Assembly (NCBI RefSeq): GCF_001269365.1
Contig: NZ_CXOM01000002.1
Span: forward strand, 839,440-903,439
Length of the DNA stretch: 64,000 bases
Direction: 5' to 3'
Origin: Limnohabitans sp. Rim11
GTDB taxonomy: Bacteria > Pseudomonadota > Gammaproteobacteria > Burkholderiales > Burkholderiaceae_C
The notes below the pieces were generated by a model. The model ran no database searches. It saw only the letters and a program-made list of their open reading frames with translations, and was not told where the DNA came from. Shown in pieces: positions 37,444-45,976 of the stretch (the first letter of the stretch is position 1; each line of letters opens with the position of its first letter). The position numbers were made by a program, and so were the translations under genes.

Positions 37444-38222
37444 CAGCGGCTAAGAAAAAAATTCTGGTGGTGGTGCCCTTTGCCATGTCGCCAGAAAACT
37501 TGGCGCTGAGGCAGGCACAACTCAAGGGCATTGATTTGTCACCCGATTTGGCATTTGAATTTCGGACCGTCAAAGCCGGCCCAGTGAATTATTCAAGCCA
37601 TCACGATTTTGTATTGGCCGATACAGCCAACTTTGAAGCTGGGTGCCGTGCGCAAGACGAAGGGTTTGCAGCCGTCTGCATTGACACCATGAGCGACTCG
37701 GGCGTGGCAGCGCTTCGCTCTGTGTTGGACATTCCTGTGTTTGGCCCGGGCAAAGTTTCGATGTTGGCCGCCTTGATGTTGGGCGACAAGTTTTCTGTGC
37801 TGACCATGGCCAGCCGCTGGAAACCACTCTACAAAAAAGCCTTGGATGAATTGGGTTTGCATCACAAATGCGCGTCGGTGCGTGCCATTGAAGTGCCTGC
37901 TGACAACCAAGCCTTGTTGTCTGGCAAAGAAGAGGATGTCTTTCCTCTTTTAGAAAAAGCCGCCTACGAAGCCATTGAGCAAGATGGCGCGGAAGTTTTG
38001 ATTTTGGGCTCCACCACCATGCACCAATCGCATGTGTACTTGAGCCAGCGCTTGCCCGTACCTGTGATCAACCCTGGACCGTTGAGTTACAAAATGGCAG
38101 AAGCTGCTTTGGGCTTGGGTTTGTCGCAAAGTCGCAAGGCTTATCCGCGTCCCATGCACCCTCGCTTGGACATGTTGCAAGACATGATGAGCGCAGCCCA
38201 ACAATCGGTCAATCGCTCTTAA
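37440..38222 (+). CDS. Asp/Glu/hydantoin racemase-fold protein without catalytic Cys
   Basis: The 260-residue protein aligns along its length with the Asp/Glu/hydantoin racemase and maleate isomerase superfamily. The two catalytic cysteines of hydantoin and allantoin racemases fall at Thr83 (in CIDTMSDSG, where hydantoin racemase has CFGDPG) and Ser191 (in LILGSTTMHQ, normally LGCxxM). Both are therefore replaced, although Cys80 lies nearby. Usual two-cysteine racemisation or maleate isomerisation seems unlikely unless Cys80 substitutes. In context it may act on a ring-opened product or be a lyase/decarboxylase-like variant. It overlaps the preceding gene by four bases. Confidence 0.82.
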   Translation: MTAAKKKILVVVPFAMSPENLALRQAQLKGIDLSPDLAFEFRTVKAGPVNYSSHHDFVLADTANFEAGCRAQDEGFAAVCIDTMSDSGVAALRSVLDIPVFGPGKVSMLAALMLGDKFSVLTMASRWKPLYKKALDELGLHHKCASVRAIEVPADNQALLSGKEEDVFPLLEKAAYEAIEQDGAEVLILGSTTMHQSHVYLSQRLPVPVINPGPLSYKMAEAALGLGLSQSRKAYPRPMHPRLDMLQDMMSAAQQSVNRS

Positions 38223-38261
38223 TGTTGCCTTGGCCAGCTTGCGTTCTTTGGGAGATTAAAC

Positions 38262-39086
38262 ATGCCTCAATTATTGAGTGAAGCACAAGTAGAAGGCTAT
38301 GCCCGCGATGGCTACGTATCGCCTATCGATGTGCTGAACCAGGCCGAAGTCAAAGCCTTCAGACAAGAGTTGGAAGATTGGGAAAAACAGCGTGGCCAAG
38401 CCATCGATTTTCCTGAAAAGTCAAAGAGCTATCTGTTGTTCAACTGGGCCGATCAGTTGGTTCATCACCCCCGTATTTTGGATGCAGTTGAAGATGTCAT
38501 TGGCCCCGATATTTTGGTGTACCACTCTACGCTTTTTTTGAAAGAAGCCAACACGCCGTCTTATGTTCGATGGCATCAGGACAGTCCCTATTTTTATTTG
38601 TCACCGCACTTGCATGTCACGGCATGGGTAGCCCTCAGTGATGCCAGCATCGCGGCGGGCTGCATGCAAGTCTTGCCGGGCAGTCATCAGTGGGGTGTGT
38701 TTGAGCACGATGACAAGCCCGAGCCCATGAACATGATTCGGCGCGGGCAAGGTATCAGTGATCGATTTGACAACACAACGGGGACTTTCATTCCCGTCGG
38801 TCCTGGACAAATGTCCTTGCATCACACCGACCTGGTGCACGCTTCAGGCGGCAATGCCACCACCGACCGGCGGCTTGGCTTTGCCATCAGTTATATCCCG
38901 GCGCATGTTAAACCCATTGGCGCAGTGAAGCCTTCTGCCTTGTGTGTGAGGGGACGCAGCCATGGCAACTTTTTGGAAGAAACACGATTGAAACAGCCCT
39001 TGCATGAAGAGGCTTACTCCGCGCATGGCAGTGCTTTGGCTTTGTTCAGGGCTTTGCAAGATGCTGGATTTAAGGAGACTGTATGA
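38262..39086 (+). CDS. PhyH-family Fe(II)/2-oxoglutarate dioxygenase
   Basis: The 274-residue protein is a phytanoyl-CoA dioxygenase-type enzyme: iron ligands His105 and Asp107 in WHQDSPYFY, a distal His193 in LVHASGGN, and the 2-oxoglutarate-binding Arg in TTDRRLGF. It would hydroxylate an aliphatic position using O2 and 2-oxoglutarate. It has its own strong ribosome binding site (GGAG) and begins 39 bases after the racemase-fold gene, then overlaps the NTF2-fold gene by four bases. A hydroxylation that makes an alkyl side chain accessible fits the cluster, but the substrate is unknown. Confidence 0.88.
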   Translation: MPQLLSEAQVEGYARDGYVSPIDVLNQAEVKAFRQELEDWEKQRGQAIDFPEKSKSYLLFNWADQLVHHPRILDAVEDVIGPDILVYHSTLFLKEANTPSYVRWHQDSPYFYLSPHLHVTAWVALSDASIAAGCMQVLPGSHQWGVFEHDDKPEPMNMIRRGQGISDRFDNTTGTFIPVGPGQMSLHHTDLVHASGGNATTDRRLGFAISYIPAHVKPIGAVKPSALCVRGRSHGNFLEETRLKQPLHEEAYSAHGSALALFRALQDAGFKETV

Positions 39087-39478
39087 CTTCAAAGACACTC
39101 AATGAAGCCCAATTGATCGCGCTGGTTGAAAAATACTTTGCCGCCGTTGATCGCAAGAATGTGGCAGATACCTTGGCCTGCTTTGCGCCCAATGCGCGCT
39201 TTAGTATTGCCAACCATGGCCTGCTTTATGAAGGCAGGGACACAGAATTAAAAGGCATGTATGAGCGATTGAATGAGCGCTACGCCCAAGTGTGGCACGG
39301 ACAGTTTTCACACACGGTGGATGTGAAGGCGCAGCGCATTGCCAGTCGATTTCGTGTCGAAAACATCACCCACCAGGGTGAAAAATTGATCAAAAACAAC
39401 TGCAACTTTTTTGAATTGAATGCAGGTCTGTTTGGCGCTGTCTTTGTTTATATGTCAGGCGAAAATTCACTTGGCTGA
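39083..39478 (+). CDS. NTF2/SnoaL-like protein
   Basis: This 131-residue protein has the NTF2-like cone fold pattern: an N-terminal helix pair (ALVEKYFAAVDRKNVADTLACFAPNARF) and strands through YEGRDTELKGMYERL and FELNAGLFGAVFVYMSG. Proteins of this size are cyclases, isomerases, dehydratases or small subunits. It is coupled by a four-base overlap to the PhyH dioxygenase and may act on its product. Its 3' end overlaps the convergent MmgE/PrpD gene by 12 bases. No catalytic residues can be assigned. Confidence 0.75.
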   Translation: MTSKTLNEAQLIALVEKYFAAVDRKNVADTLACFAPNARFSIANHGLLYEGRDTELKGMYERLNERYAQVWHGQFSHTVDVKAQRIASRFRVENITHQGEKLIKNNCNFFELNAGLFGAVFVYMSGENSLG

Positions 39479-40822
39479 ATGCGCTAGCAATTGGGACCAA
39501 GTTTGAAACGACAATTTCAATTTGGCTAAATCCAAAGTCGCTTGTAGCATTGTTTCGCAGTGTGCAGTGGCCCAAATTCGGCTGGTCAAATTCATGAATT
39601 TTTCGCGCAATTCTTCCCGCGTGTAAGGGGAGGCGTCGTCGCCTCGATTGACGCCGGCTTGTCCTGTTCGGCTTGAGCCATCCTTCAAATAAAGGGTGAC
39701 AGTGGCGGGTCTTTCGTTGGGCAATCTGGCGCTCATGGCAGGGTCGTGCGACACGCTAACCTTTTGCGCCAATGCCAAGGTGTGTGGATTGCGAACAGCG
39801 TCCCAGGTAAAACTTGAAAGAGCGCTGGAGTTGTTGACAATGCGCGTGGCGACGGCAAATGGAACAGAAAATTTGGCGGCCAATGTGTTGTTGGGTGCGG
39901 GGTCGTTCAGTTCAGCGGCCAAGTGATAGGTGACCACTTCAATGCGATCAATGTCATCTGCCGAAGGCAAGGCTTGAACTACCGCCATTTGATCAATGGC
40001 GTCCAAGGTGCCGTGGTTGTATCGGCAGCAGGAATGCAATTTGAAATAGTTGCGCATCAAGTGCCAGTCTTGTCCGAGACCTTGCGTGACCGCATCGGGC
40101 TGAAAACTTTCAGAAATAATTTTGCCCAGCAAAGAAGAAGGCCCATCGTGTTCACCGGTAAAACCGCATTCAGCCAAGTGCAACGCCAGCAAGCCATTGC
40201 GGTTGCTCAGGCCGGCATACACGTTGCGAACCAATCCGCCTTCTAGCATGGTTTGTTTGGAAGTGGCGGTGGTCAGTGAAGCCGCGATGTTGATGGTTTG
40301 GCGCATGTCGCTGGCTTGCATACCAGCAACGCGAGCAGACGCTGCGCCTGCGCCGATGGTGCCCCAGGTGCCGTGCGGATGCATGGCACCACGCAATTGA
40401 GAGGCGGCCCCTAGTCTTGAGCCGACTTCATAGCCGACCACCATGGCGGCTAAAAAGTTCTCTGCGCTGGCTTCTCTTTCTTGGCTGAGTGCCAGGGCAG
40501 CAGGAATGACGTGCACTGCAGGATGGCCGCGTGAAAATCGGTTGCCTTCATCCATTTCTAAAAAAGTTCCTGAGGTGCCATTGATGAAGGCGGCAGCTTC
40601 AGGTGTGCTGCAGGTGCCAAGCCCGATGAGTTGCGCTGCATGCTTGGAACTGACTTGTATTTGCCTTTTAGCAATGGCGCGCAGTTCTGGCTCTGCAGAG
40701 CCTGCTGCCATGGCGGCCACCGTATCGGCCAAGATCCAACCGACTTGATCTTTGACCTCTGCGTCTAGTTTTTGGTAGTCTAGGTTTGAAGAAAATTGAC
40801 TGAGGGTGTCGAGGTAGTCCAT
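39467..40822 (-). CDS. MmgE/PrpD family protein
   Basis: The 451-residue protein belongs to the MmgE/PrpD family, which contains 2-methylcitrate dehydratase, cis-aconitate decarboxylase and iminodisuccinate epimerase; all act on branched di- or tricarboxylates by proton abstraction. Recognisable segments are an all-helical N-terminal domain with GHPAVHVIPAALALS and MVVGYEVGSRLG, the HPHGTWGTIGA block (His), and a smaller C-terminal domain. It begins a two-gene minus-strand stretch with the fourth deacetylase-fold gene 22 bases upstream. A dehydration or isomerisation step on a substituted malate-type acid is a reasonable inference. Confidence 0.87.
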   Translation of the reverse strand: MDYLDTLSQFSSNLDYQKLDAEVKDQVGWILADTVAAMAAGSAEPELRAIAKRQIQVSSKHAAQLIGLGTCSTPEAAAFINGTSGTFLEMDEGNRFSRGHPAVHVIPAALALSQEREASAENFLAAMVVGYEVGSRLGAASQLRGAMHPHGTWGTIGAGAASARVAGMQASDMRQTINIAASLTTATSKQTMLEGGLVRNVYAGLSNRNGLLALHLAECGFTGEHDGPSSLLGKIISESFQPDAVTQGLGQDWHLMRNYFKLHSCCRYNHGTLDAIDQMAVVQALPSADDIDRIEVVTYHLAAELNDPAPNNTLAAKFSVPFAVATRIVNNSSALSSFTWDAVRNPHTLALAQKVSVSHDPAMSARLPNERPATVTLYLKDGSSRTGQAGVNRGDDASPYTREELREKFMNLTSRIWATAHCETMLQATLDLAKLKLSFQTWSQLLAHSAK

Positions 40823-40843
40823 GGGTGAATTCCTTGTGGCTGA

Positions 40844-41755
40844 TCAAGCAAGTGCTGCACGAGTGTCTGTAGTGCTAGCGCATTGTTCATAAATTTTTTG
40901 AGGCGTTGTGAATGTCACGCCTTCTGTTTCTTTCAATTGGCGCAGCATGTCGCGCAAATAACGAATGCGGCTGGGCATGCCCCAAACCCAAGGGTGCAGG
41001 CTGAGGCCCATGACAGCGCTGCGTTGGTGAGTGACGCATTCATTGCGCATTTGTTCGGCGGCTTCCACAATTTGTTTCCCATGCTGCGCGGGCTCTACGG
41101 GCCTGAACCACTGGCCTTGAACATCATCCCATTCGCTTGACATGGGTATGGCCAACAAAGGATGGTGAGAAATGCCAGCGGGCAGCATCCAATAAGGCTG
41201 ATCGTCATTGCCCCAATCGAGTGTGTAGCGAACACCCGCATCGACCAACAAACCAAACGTGTCGGGTGATGTGCCCCAGTCTTGACTGAGCCATCCTTGT
41301 GACGCTTGCCCGGTGTAGGTTTGAAGGGCTTGCAATGAAGAGGCAATGTGCGCTTGTTGCTCTTCAAGTGGCATGTTGGTGTGCATGAGGCGTGTTGCAG
41401 CCACACCGTGCGCCAACCATTCGGCTTGTGAATCTTTCAGGGCTTTAAGAACTTCAGGCACGCGCGGAAGAACCAAACTGTTGGCAGCAACCACAGGCTG
41501 AATACCTAAATTTAGTAAGGCTTCTATGATTCTAAAAACGCCAATGCGCAAGCCATATTCGCGCTGGGTCCAACTGCGATAGTCGGGGTTGAAGCTCCCA
41601 AACTCGCCTACAAAACGTGGATCGCGAATGCTGCCCTCAGGTGCTTCAAAGTCCCAGTGCTCGAGGTGAATGACCGCAAACACATGCAAGTTAGAAGCCA
41701 AGGGCAAAGGCGCGCGCTGTTGAATGGCGCTGTAGTTGTAATGCAAATGATCCAT
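40844..41755 (-). CDS. PuuE-type polysaccharide-deacetylase-fold hydrolase 4
   Basis: This fourth paralogue (303 residues from ATG 41755) has the motifs VIHLEHWDFE, WLAHGVAATRL (His116) and LSLHPWVWGMPSRI, so the His of motif 2 is kept but Ser is Ala. It is the most divergent in the N-terminal half. A GTG at 41824 would add 23 residues rich in His and Thr; neither start has a strong ribosome binding site, and the ATG fits the family better. It is divergent from the transporter operon, with the second copy of the shared operator between them, so it is likely co-regulated with the transporter. Confidence 0.83.
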   Translation of the reverse strand: MDHLHYNYSAIQQRAPLPLASNLHVFAVIHLEHWDFEAPEGSIRDPRFVGEFGSFNPDYRSWTQREYGLRIGVFRIIEALLNLGIQPVVAANSLVLPRVPEVLKALKDSQAEWLAHGVAATRLMHTNMPLEEQQAHIASSLQALQTYTGQASQGWLSQDWGTSPDTFGLLVDAGVRYTLDWGNDDQPYWMLPAGISHHPLLAIPMSSEWDDVQGQWFRPVEPAQHGKQIVEAAEQMRNECVTHQRSAVMGLSLHPWVWGMPSRIRYLRDMLRQLKETEGVTFTTPQKIYEQCASTTDTRAALA

Positions 41756-41890
41756 GGTGGCTTGATCTCTTGCTGCCTTGTTATGTGTGAAGAAACATCC
41801 ATTCGTGTGAGGAAAAGTTGACACTTTAAATTTTTAAAACTTAAGGAATTTCCGCTTGACTTCACAAAAAGATTGTTGCACAGTGTACCT

Positions 41891-41914
41891 AATTGTTCTA
41901 TGAATGGAACAATT
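41891..41914. promoter_or_regulatory. Candidate operator, copy 2
   Basis: AATTGTTC (41891-41898) and GAACAATT (41907-41914) are perfect 8-bp inverted arms around an 8-base spacer (TATGAATG). It lies in the divergent gap between deacetylase-fold gene 4 and the substrate-binding protein gene, 36 bases before the latter. It shares both arms and the TAT at the start of the spacer with copy 1 at 33240-33263. A TTGACT hexamer 35 bases upstream (41856-41861) could be the -35 of a promoter whose start overlaps the operator. Confidence 0.75.
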
Positions 41915-41950
41915 TAATTCAACCCACAACTTCTTCATTGAGGAATTACC

Positions 41951-43168
41951 ATGACGTCTGATGTCCGTGTATCCCGTCGTTTGATCTTGCAAGCTGGTGC
42001 CGCCACTTCCGCTCTCGGCGCACCTGGCTTTTTGTTGGCGCAGCCAGCTCCCATTAAGATTGGTCTGGTGCACCCCGTAAGCGGTGGACTCGCCTACAGC
42101 GGCGGTCAAGGTCGCCTCGGCTGCCAGATGGCCATCGATGAAATCAACGCGGCTGGCGGTATCAAGTCCATGGGCGGTGCCAAGCTTGAAGCCGCTCTGG
42201 GCGATTCACAATCACGTCCCGAAGTCGGTGTGTCCGAAGTTGAGCGCCTGCACCAAGCAGGTGTGGCCGCATATGTTGGCTGCTTCTCCAGCGCCATTGC
42301 ACTGCCGGCCACTCAGGCTGCTGCCAAGTACAACACGCCTTTCATGATTGACGTCGGCGTATCCGACCTCATCGTCAAGCGCGGTCTCAAGAACGTGTTC
42401 AGGTTAGCACCAGGCTTTGGCAAGTGCGTGGACGATGCCATTGTGGGCTTGGGCGAAATTAACAAAGCGGCTGGCGGTGTGGCCAAGTCGGCTGTGTTGG
42501 TGCACGAGGAGTCAGAGTTCGGCACAGGTACAGCCAAGCTGCTTGCCGATCGCTTGCCCGGTATCAATGTGCAGGTGGCCGAGGTCATCAAGCACGCCAA
42601 CCCCACTCGCGATTTCTCCAACGTTGCGCTGCGCATCAAGAGCCTGAAGCCCGATCTCGTGATCATGAGTAACTACCAAAACGAATACGTTTTGTTGGCG
42701 CGCACTTTGCATCAGCAGCGCGTTGATGTGGCAGGCATGTTCAGTGTGCTGGGTGGTGGCTTCAACTTCAAGCTGGTCAGTGAGCAGCCTGACATCGCTC
42801 AGAACATGATGGACTTCAACCACTGGTACAACCCCCGCAATCCCAAGGCCTTGGCCATGCGCAAGGCGGTTGAGGCAAAAGGTGGCTTGTTCACATTCGA
42901 AGTCTACTGTGGCTACAACGCCGTCAAGTGTTACGCTGAAGCGCTGGAGCGTGCTAAGTCGGCCGACAAAGAAAAAGTCATTGCAGCACTCGAGGCCAGC
43001 ACCTGGTCCGACCACTTCATGCCTTACGGTCCTACCAAGTTTGTCGACGGTCAAAACTCCGGTGGCCGTGCCGCCATGTTGCAGGCCACCAAGACCGACA
43101 TCAATGTGGTTTGGCCCAATGAATTTTCAGCAATGAAGCCAGTCTTCCCACGTCCTAAATTCAGCTGA
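41951..43168 (+). CDS. ABC transporter substrate-binding protein (LivK/urea type)
   Basis: The 405-residue protein is a type I periplasmic binding protein of the branched-chain amino acid class. Its N-terminus has a twin-arginine-like motif (VSRRLILQAG) and a hydrophobic Ala/Gly stretch ending near AQPAP, so it may be exported folded. The mature part starts IKIGLVHPVSGG, typical of ligands such as amino acids, amides, urea and aromatic acids. A strong ribosome binding site (GAGGAA) precedes the ATG. It heads the transporter operon directly behind operator copy 2, so its ligand is likely the compound degraded by this region. Confidence 0.9.
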   Translation: MTSDVRVSRRLILQAGAATSALGAPGFLLAQPAPIKIGLVHPVSGGLAYSGGQGRLGCQMAIDEINAAGGIKSMGGAKLEAALGDSQSRPEVGVSEVERLHQAGVAAYVGCFSSAIALPATQAAAKYNTPFMIDVGVSDLIVKRGLKNVFRLAPGFGKCVDDAIVGLGEINKAAGGVAKSAVLVHEESEFGTGTAKLLADRLPGINVQVAEVIKHANPTRDFSNVALRIKSLKPDLVIMSNYQNEYVLLARTLHQQRVDVAGMFSVLGGGFNFKLVSEQPDIAQNMMDFNHWYNPRNPKALAMRKAVEAKGGLFTFEVYCGYNAVKCYAEALERAKSADKEKVIAALEASTWSDHFMPYGPTKFVDGQNSGGRAAMLQATKTDINVVWPNEFSAMKPVFPRPKFS

Positions 43169-43266
43169 TCCAGTTTCTTCGGCCAAGCAAACGCTCAGCA
43201 TTGTTGAAGCGCTTGCTTGCCGAATTGAACTGATTCCGAATTTCTTAGATTTCTATCGGAGACTTC

Positions 43267-43293
43267 AACTTGACTGCAACAGGCAGTCAGGTT
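43267..43293 (+). other. Intercistronic stem-loop between binding protein and permease genes
   Basis: AACTTGACTGC (43267-43277) pairs with GCAGTCAGGTT (43283-43293): 11 base pairs including one G-U wobble, with a 5-base loop. It is not followed by T residues. Such hairpins after binding protein genes commonly protect the upstream mRNA and allow higher expression of the binding protein than of the membrane parts. Confidence 0.6.
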
Positions 43294-43362
43294 GGATAGC
43301 TCCTGTGAATTCATCTTGCAGTATCTCTGCAATTTTATTGACCTCATGACAAGGAACTCGTT

Positions 43363-44232
43363 TTGGACCTGACCATCATCGGAGCGGCTGTCATCAATGG
43401 CATCCTCATGGGGGGTATTTACACCCTCGTCGCCTCTGGGCTCACATTGATTTATGGTGTGCTGCACATCATTAATTTTGCGCATGGCAGCATGTTGATG
43501 TTGGCCATGTTTGGTGTTTTCTATTTGGTGACCAAGATGGGCGTTGATCCCTATCTTTCCTTGTTGATCACAATGCCCACCATGTTTGTCATGGGCTACA
43601 TCCTTTACAAATATTTCATCGGCAAATTGTCTTACGGTAAAGACGAAAACATTTTGTTGATCACCCTGGGTTTGTCGATCGTCATTGAAAACCTGGCGCT
43701 GATGCTTTTCACAGGCGACTCGCGCACCATTTCTCTTTCTTACAGCGACAAAATGTTTGAGGTGGGGCCTTTGTTGATTGGCCTTCCCAAGATCATTTCA
43801 TTTGTAGCTTCAATGGTGATGTGCGCATTGCTGGGCATCTTCATCACTCAAACAGACACAGGCCGGGCCATTCGTGCAGTGGCCAAAGAGCGCATGGGTG
43901 CGCGTTTGGTGGGTATTGATGTCGACAAAGTTTTTGCCATCTCCTTTGGTTTGGGCATGGCCACCTTGGGCGCTGCAGCTTCCTTGCTCATGCCCATTTT
44001 TTATGTCTCACCCACCACGGGTCACGTCTTTGTGATGGTGGCTTTCACGGTAGTGGTGTTGGGCGGCATGGGCAGCTTTTTGGGCGCAGTGGTGGGCGGC
44101 TTGATTGTCGGTTTGACTGAGTCGTTTGGCGGTTTGTATTTGGGCGAAAGCCTGGGTCAAATTGGCATCTCTCTCATCTTCATTCTGATCTTGTTGTTCA
44201 GACCCTCAGGACTCTTTGGAGACAAGCGATGA
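43363..44232 (+). CDS. Branched-chain-type ABC permease LivH-like
   Basis: The 289-residue protein has about eight membrane helices and the LivH pattern (INGILMGGIYTLVASGLTLIYGV at the start, and the coupling-helix region with GRAIRAVAKERMGARLVGID). It forms the channel with the LivM-like permease. The start is a TTG at 43363 with a good AAGGA ribosome binding site seven bases upstream; no closer ATG fits. It overlaps the next gene by four bases. Confidence 0.93.
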   Translation: MDLTIIGAAVINGILMGGIYTLVASGLTLIYGVLHIINFAHGSMLMLAMFGVFYLVTKMGVDPYLSLLITMPTMFVMGYILYKYFIGKLSYGKDENILLITLGLSIVIENLALMLFTGDSRTISLSYSDKMFEVGPLLIGLPKIISFVASMVMCALLGIFITQTDTGRAIRAVAKERMGARLVGIDVDKVFAISFGLGMATLGAAASLLMPIFYVSPTTGHVFVMVAFTVVVLGGMGSFLGAVVGGLIVGLTESFGGLYLGESLGQIGISLIFILILLFRPSGLFGDKR

Positions 44233-45224
44233 TTTTCAATCGTTTACCTTGGACCCTTCACTTGTTGTTGTTGGTCGTTGCCATCATTTTTCCGTTTACG
44301 TCCGATTCTGCCTTTGTCATTAACTTTGGGGTGTTGGCGCTGTTCTATGCTTTCATTGGACAGTCCTGGAACATTGCTGGGGGCTTTGCCGGTCAGTTGT
44401 CGTTTGGGCATGTGGCATTTTTTGGTGTAGGTGCCTATGCCTCAACCATTGTTCAAATGCGCTTTGGATTTAATCCTTGGTGGGGTCTGCCAGTCTCTGC
44501 ATTGGCGGGTGCCGCGGCGGGTTGGCTCATCAGTGTGTTGTCCTTCAGAGCGGGGCTCAAAGGTTCTTATTTCGCTTTGATCACTTTGGCCTTTGCAGAA
44601 GTCTTTCGCATCATTTCCAACTCCATTGAAATTACCGGTGGTGGTTTGGGCATGCTGATCCCCATGAAGCAAACTGCCGCTAATTTCCAGTTTGGTGATC
44701 GACGCGTTTTTTACTTCATCATCTTGGCACTCACTGTGATTTCAGTGGCCATTGCACTTTGGTTGAAGGCGTCCCGATTTGGCGCGCGTTTGGCGGCCAT
44801 TCGTGAAAATGAAGATTCCGCACGCGCTCTGGGCATCAATATATTTGCTGAAAAAATCAAGATCATGGCCATCTCTGGTGCCATTGCTGGTGTAGGCGGA
44901 TGTTTTTTTTCGCAGTACTTCTTGTACATCGATCCCACCATTGTGTTTGGTGTCGACAAGTCGGTTGAGATGCTATTGGTCAGCATGATTGGTGGCGCAG
45001 GCACTGTGTATGGCCCGCTCATTGGCGCGGTACTGCTTGCATTGGTCAGTGAAGTGACACGGTCCATGTTCAGTCTCCAAGGCCTTTCCTTGGTGCTGTA
45101 CGGCACGCTGTTGGTCATCATCATTGCTTTCTTGCCCAACGGCTTGGTCGAATTGTTCAAGAAAAAAGAACGTAAAGAAGCAGGCCGTTTAAAGTCTGCT
45201 GCCAACAAAAAGGGAGAAGCCTGA
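44229..45224 (+). CDS. Branched-chain-type ABC permease LivM-like
   Basis: The 331-residue inner membrane protein has about nine or ten helices with the LivM signature segments QSWNIAGGFAGQLSFGHVAFFGVGAYAS and ASRFGARLAAIRENEDSARALGI (coupling helix). It is the second permease of the transporter. The Lys/Glu-rich C-terminal tail is cytoplasmic. Start and stop codons overlap those of the adjacent liv genes, showing one operon. Confidence 0.93.
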   Translation: MIFNRLPWTLHLLLLVVAIIFPFTSDSAFVINFGVLALFYAFIGQSWNIAGGFAGQLSFGHVAFFGVGAYASTIVQMRFGFNPWWGLPVSALAGAAAGWLISVLSFRAGLKGSYFALITLAFAEVFRIISNSIEITGGGLGMLIPMKQTAANFQFGDRRVFYFIILALTVISVAIALWLKASRFGARLAAIRENEDSARALGINIFAEKIKIMAISGAIAGVGGCFFSQYFLYIDPTIVFGVDKSVEMLLVSMIGGAGTVYGPLIGAVLLALVSEVTRSMFSLQGLSLVLYGTLLVIIIAFLPNGLVELFKKKERKEAGRLKSAANKKGEA

Positions 45225-45976
45225 TGCTGAAAGTTAAAGGTTTAACCAAAATATTTGGTGGCTTGCGTGCTGTCGACAATGCTTCCTTAGAAGTTGCTGC
45301 GGGTCAAATTGTTTCTCTCATTGGTCCCAATGGTGCGGGCAAGACAACCTTGTTTGCGTCCATTGCTGGCTTTCACAAAATCAACGAAGGCCAGGTTGAA
45401 TTGCTTGGTAAAAACATTGTTGGTTTGGAAGTGCATGAAATTGCCCGTCTTGGCATGGTTCGGACATTTCAAATTACGCAGCCTTTTGCCAAGCTTTCGG
45501 TGCTTGAAAACATTGCGGTGGGTGCTTACCAACAGTTTGCCGTCAGAGACCAAGCCCATGCCCATGCGCGTTTGATTGCAGAAAAAGTAGGCATGGCGGG
45601 CATGCTCGATCAGCCTGCCTCTGAATTGACTGTGGCGGGCAGAAAGCGATTGGAGTTGGCGCGCGCTTTGGCCACGGGTCCCAAGTTGCTTTTGCTAGAC
45701 GAAGTCATGGCCGGATTGAACCCGCAAGAGATCATTGAGATCATTGCGCTCATTCGCAGCATTCGTGATTCAGGCGTCACCATCTTGCTCATTGAGCACG
45801 TTATGCATGCCGTGATGAGTTTGTCGGAATACATCTACGTGTTGTCTTACGGCAAGATCATTGCCGAAGGCAAACCAGAAGAGGTTGTTAACAACCGTGA
45901 AGTGATTGAAGCTTACCTCGGACGGGGTGCTGCCGATCAAATGACGGGTCAAGCACAAGGAGTTGAACATGCTTGA
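45224..45976 (+). CDS. ABC ATPase LivG-like
   Basis: The 250-residue cytoplasmic ATPase has Walker A GPNGAGKTTL, Walker B LLLLDEVMAGLNP and the H-loop LLIEHVMH. Its signature region reads ELTVAGRKRLELARAL rather than the common LSxGxQ pattern, a variant found in some LivG-type proteins. It powers import together with the LivF-like ATPase. It shares one base with the permease gene upstream. Confidence 0.93.
   Translation: MLKVKGLTKIFGGLRAVDNASLEVAAGQIVSLIGPNGAGKTTLFASIAGFHKINEGQVELLGKNIVGLEVHEIARLGMVRTFQITQPFAKLSVLENIAVGAYQQFAVRDQAHAHARLIAEKVGMAGMLDQPASELTVAGRKRLELARALATGPKLLLLDEVMAGLNPQEIIEIIALIRSIRDSGVTILLIEHVMHAVMSLSEYIYVLSYGKIIAEGKPEEVVNNREVIEAYLGRGAADQMTGQAQGVEHA

Noticed and set aside
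37440..38222. Calling this gene a hydantoin racemase or maleate isomerase outright
   Set aside because: Both canonical catalytic cysteines are replaced (Thr83, Ser191), so the specific activity cannot be claimed.
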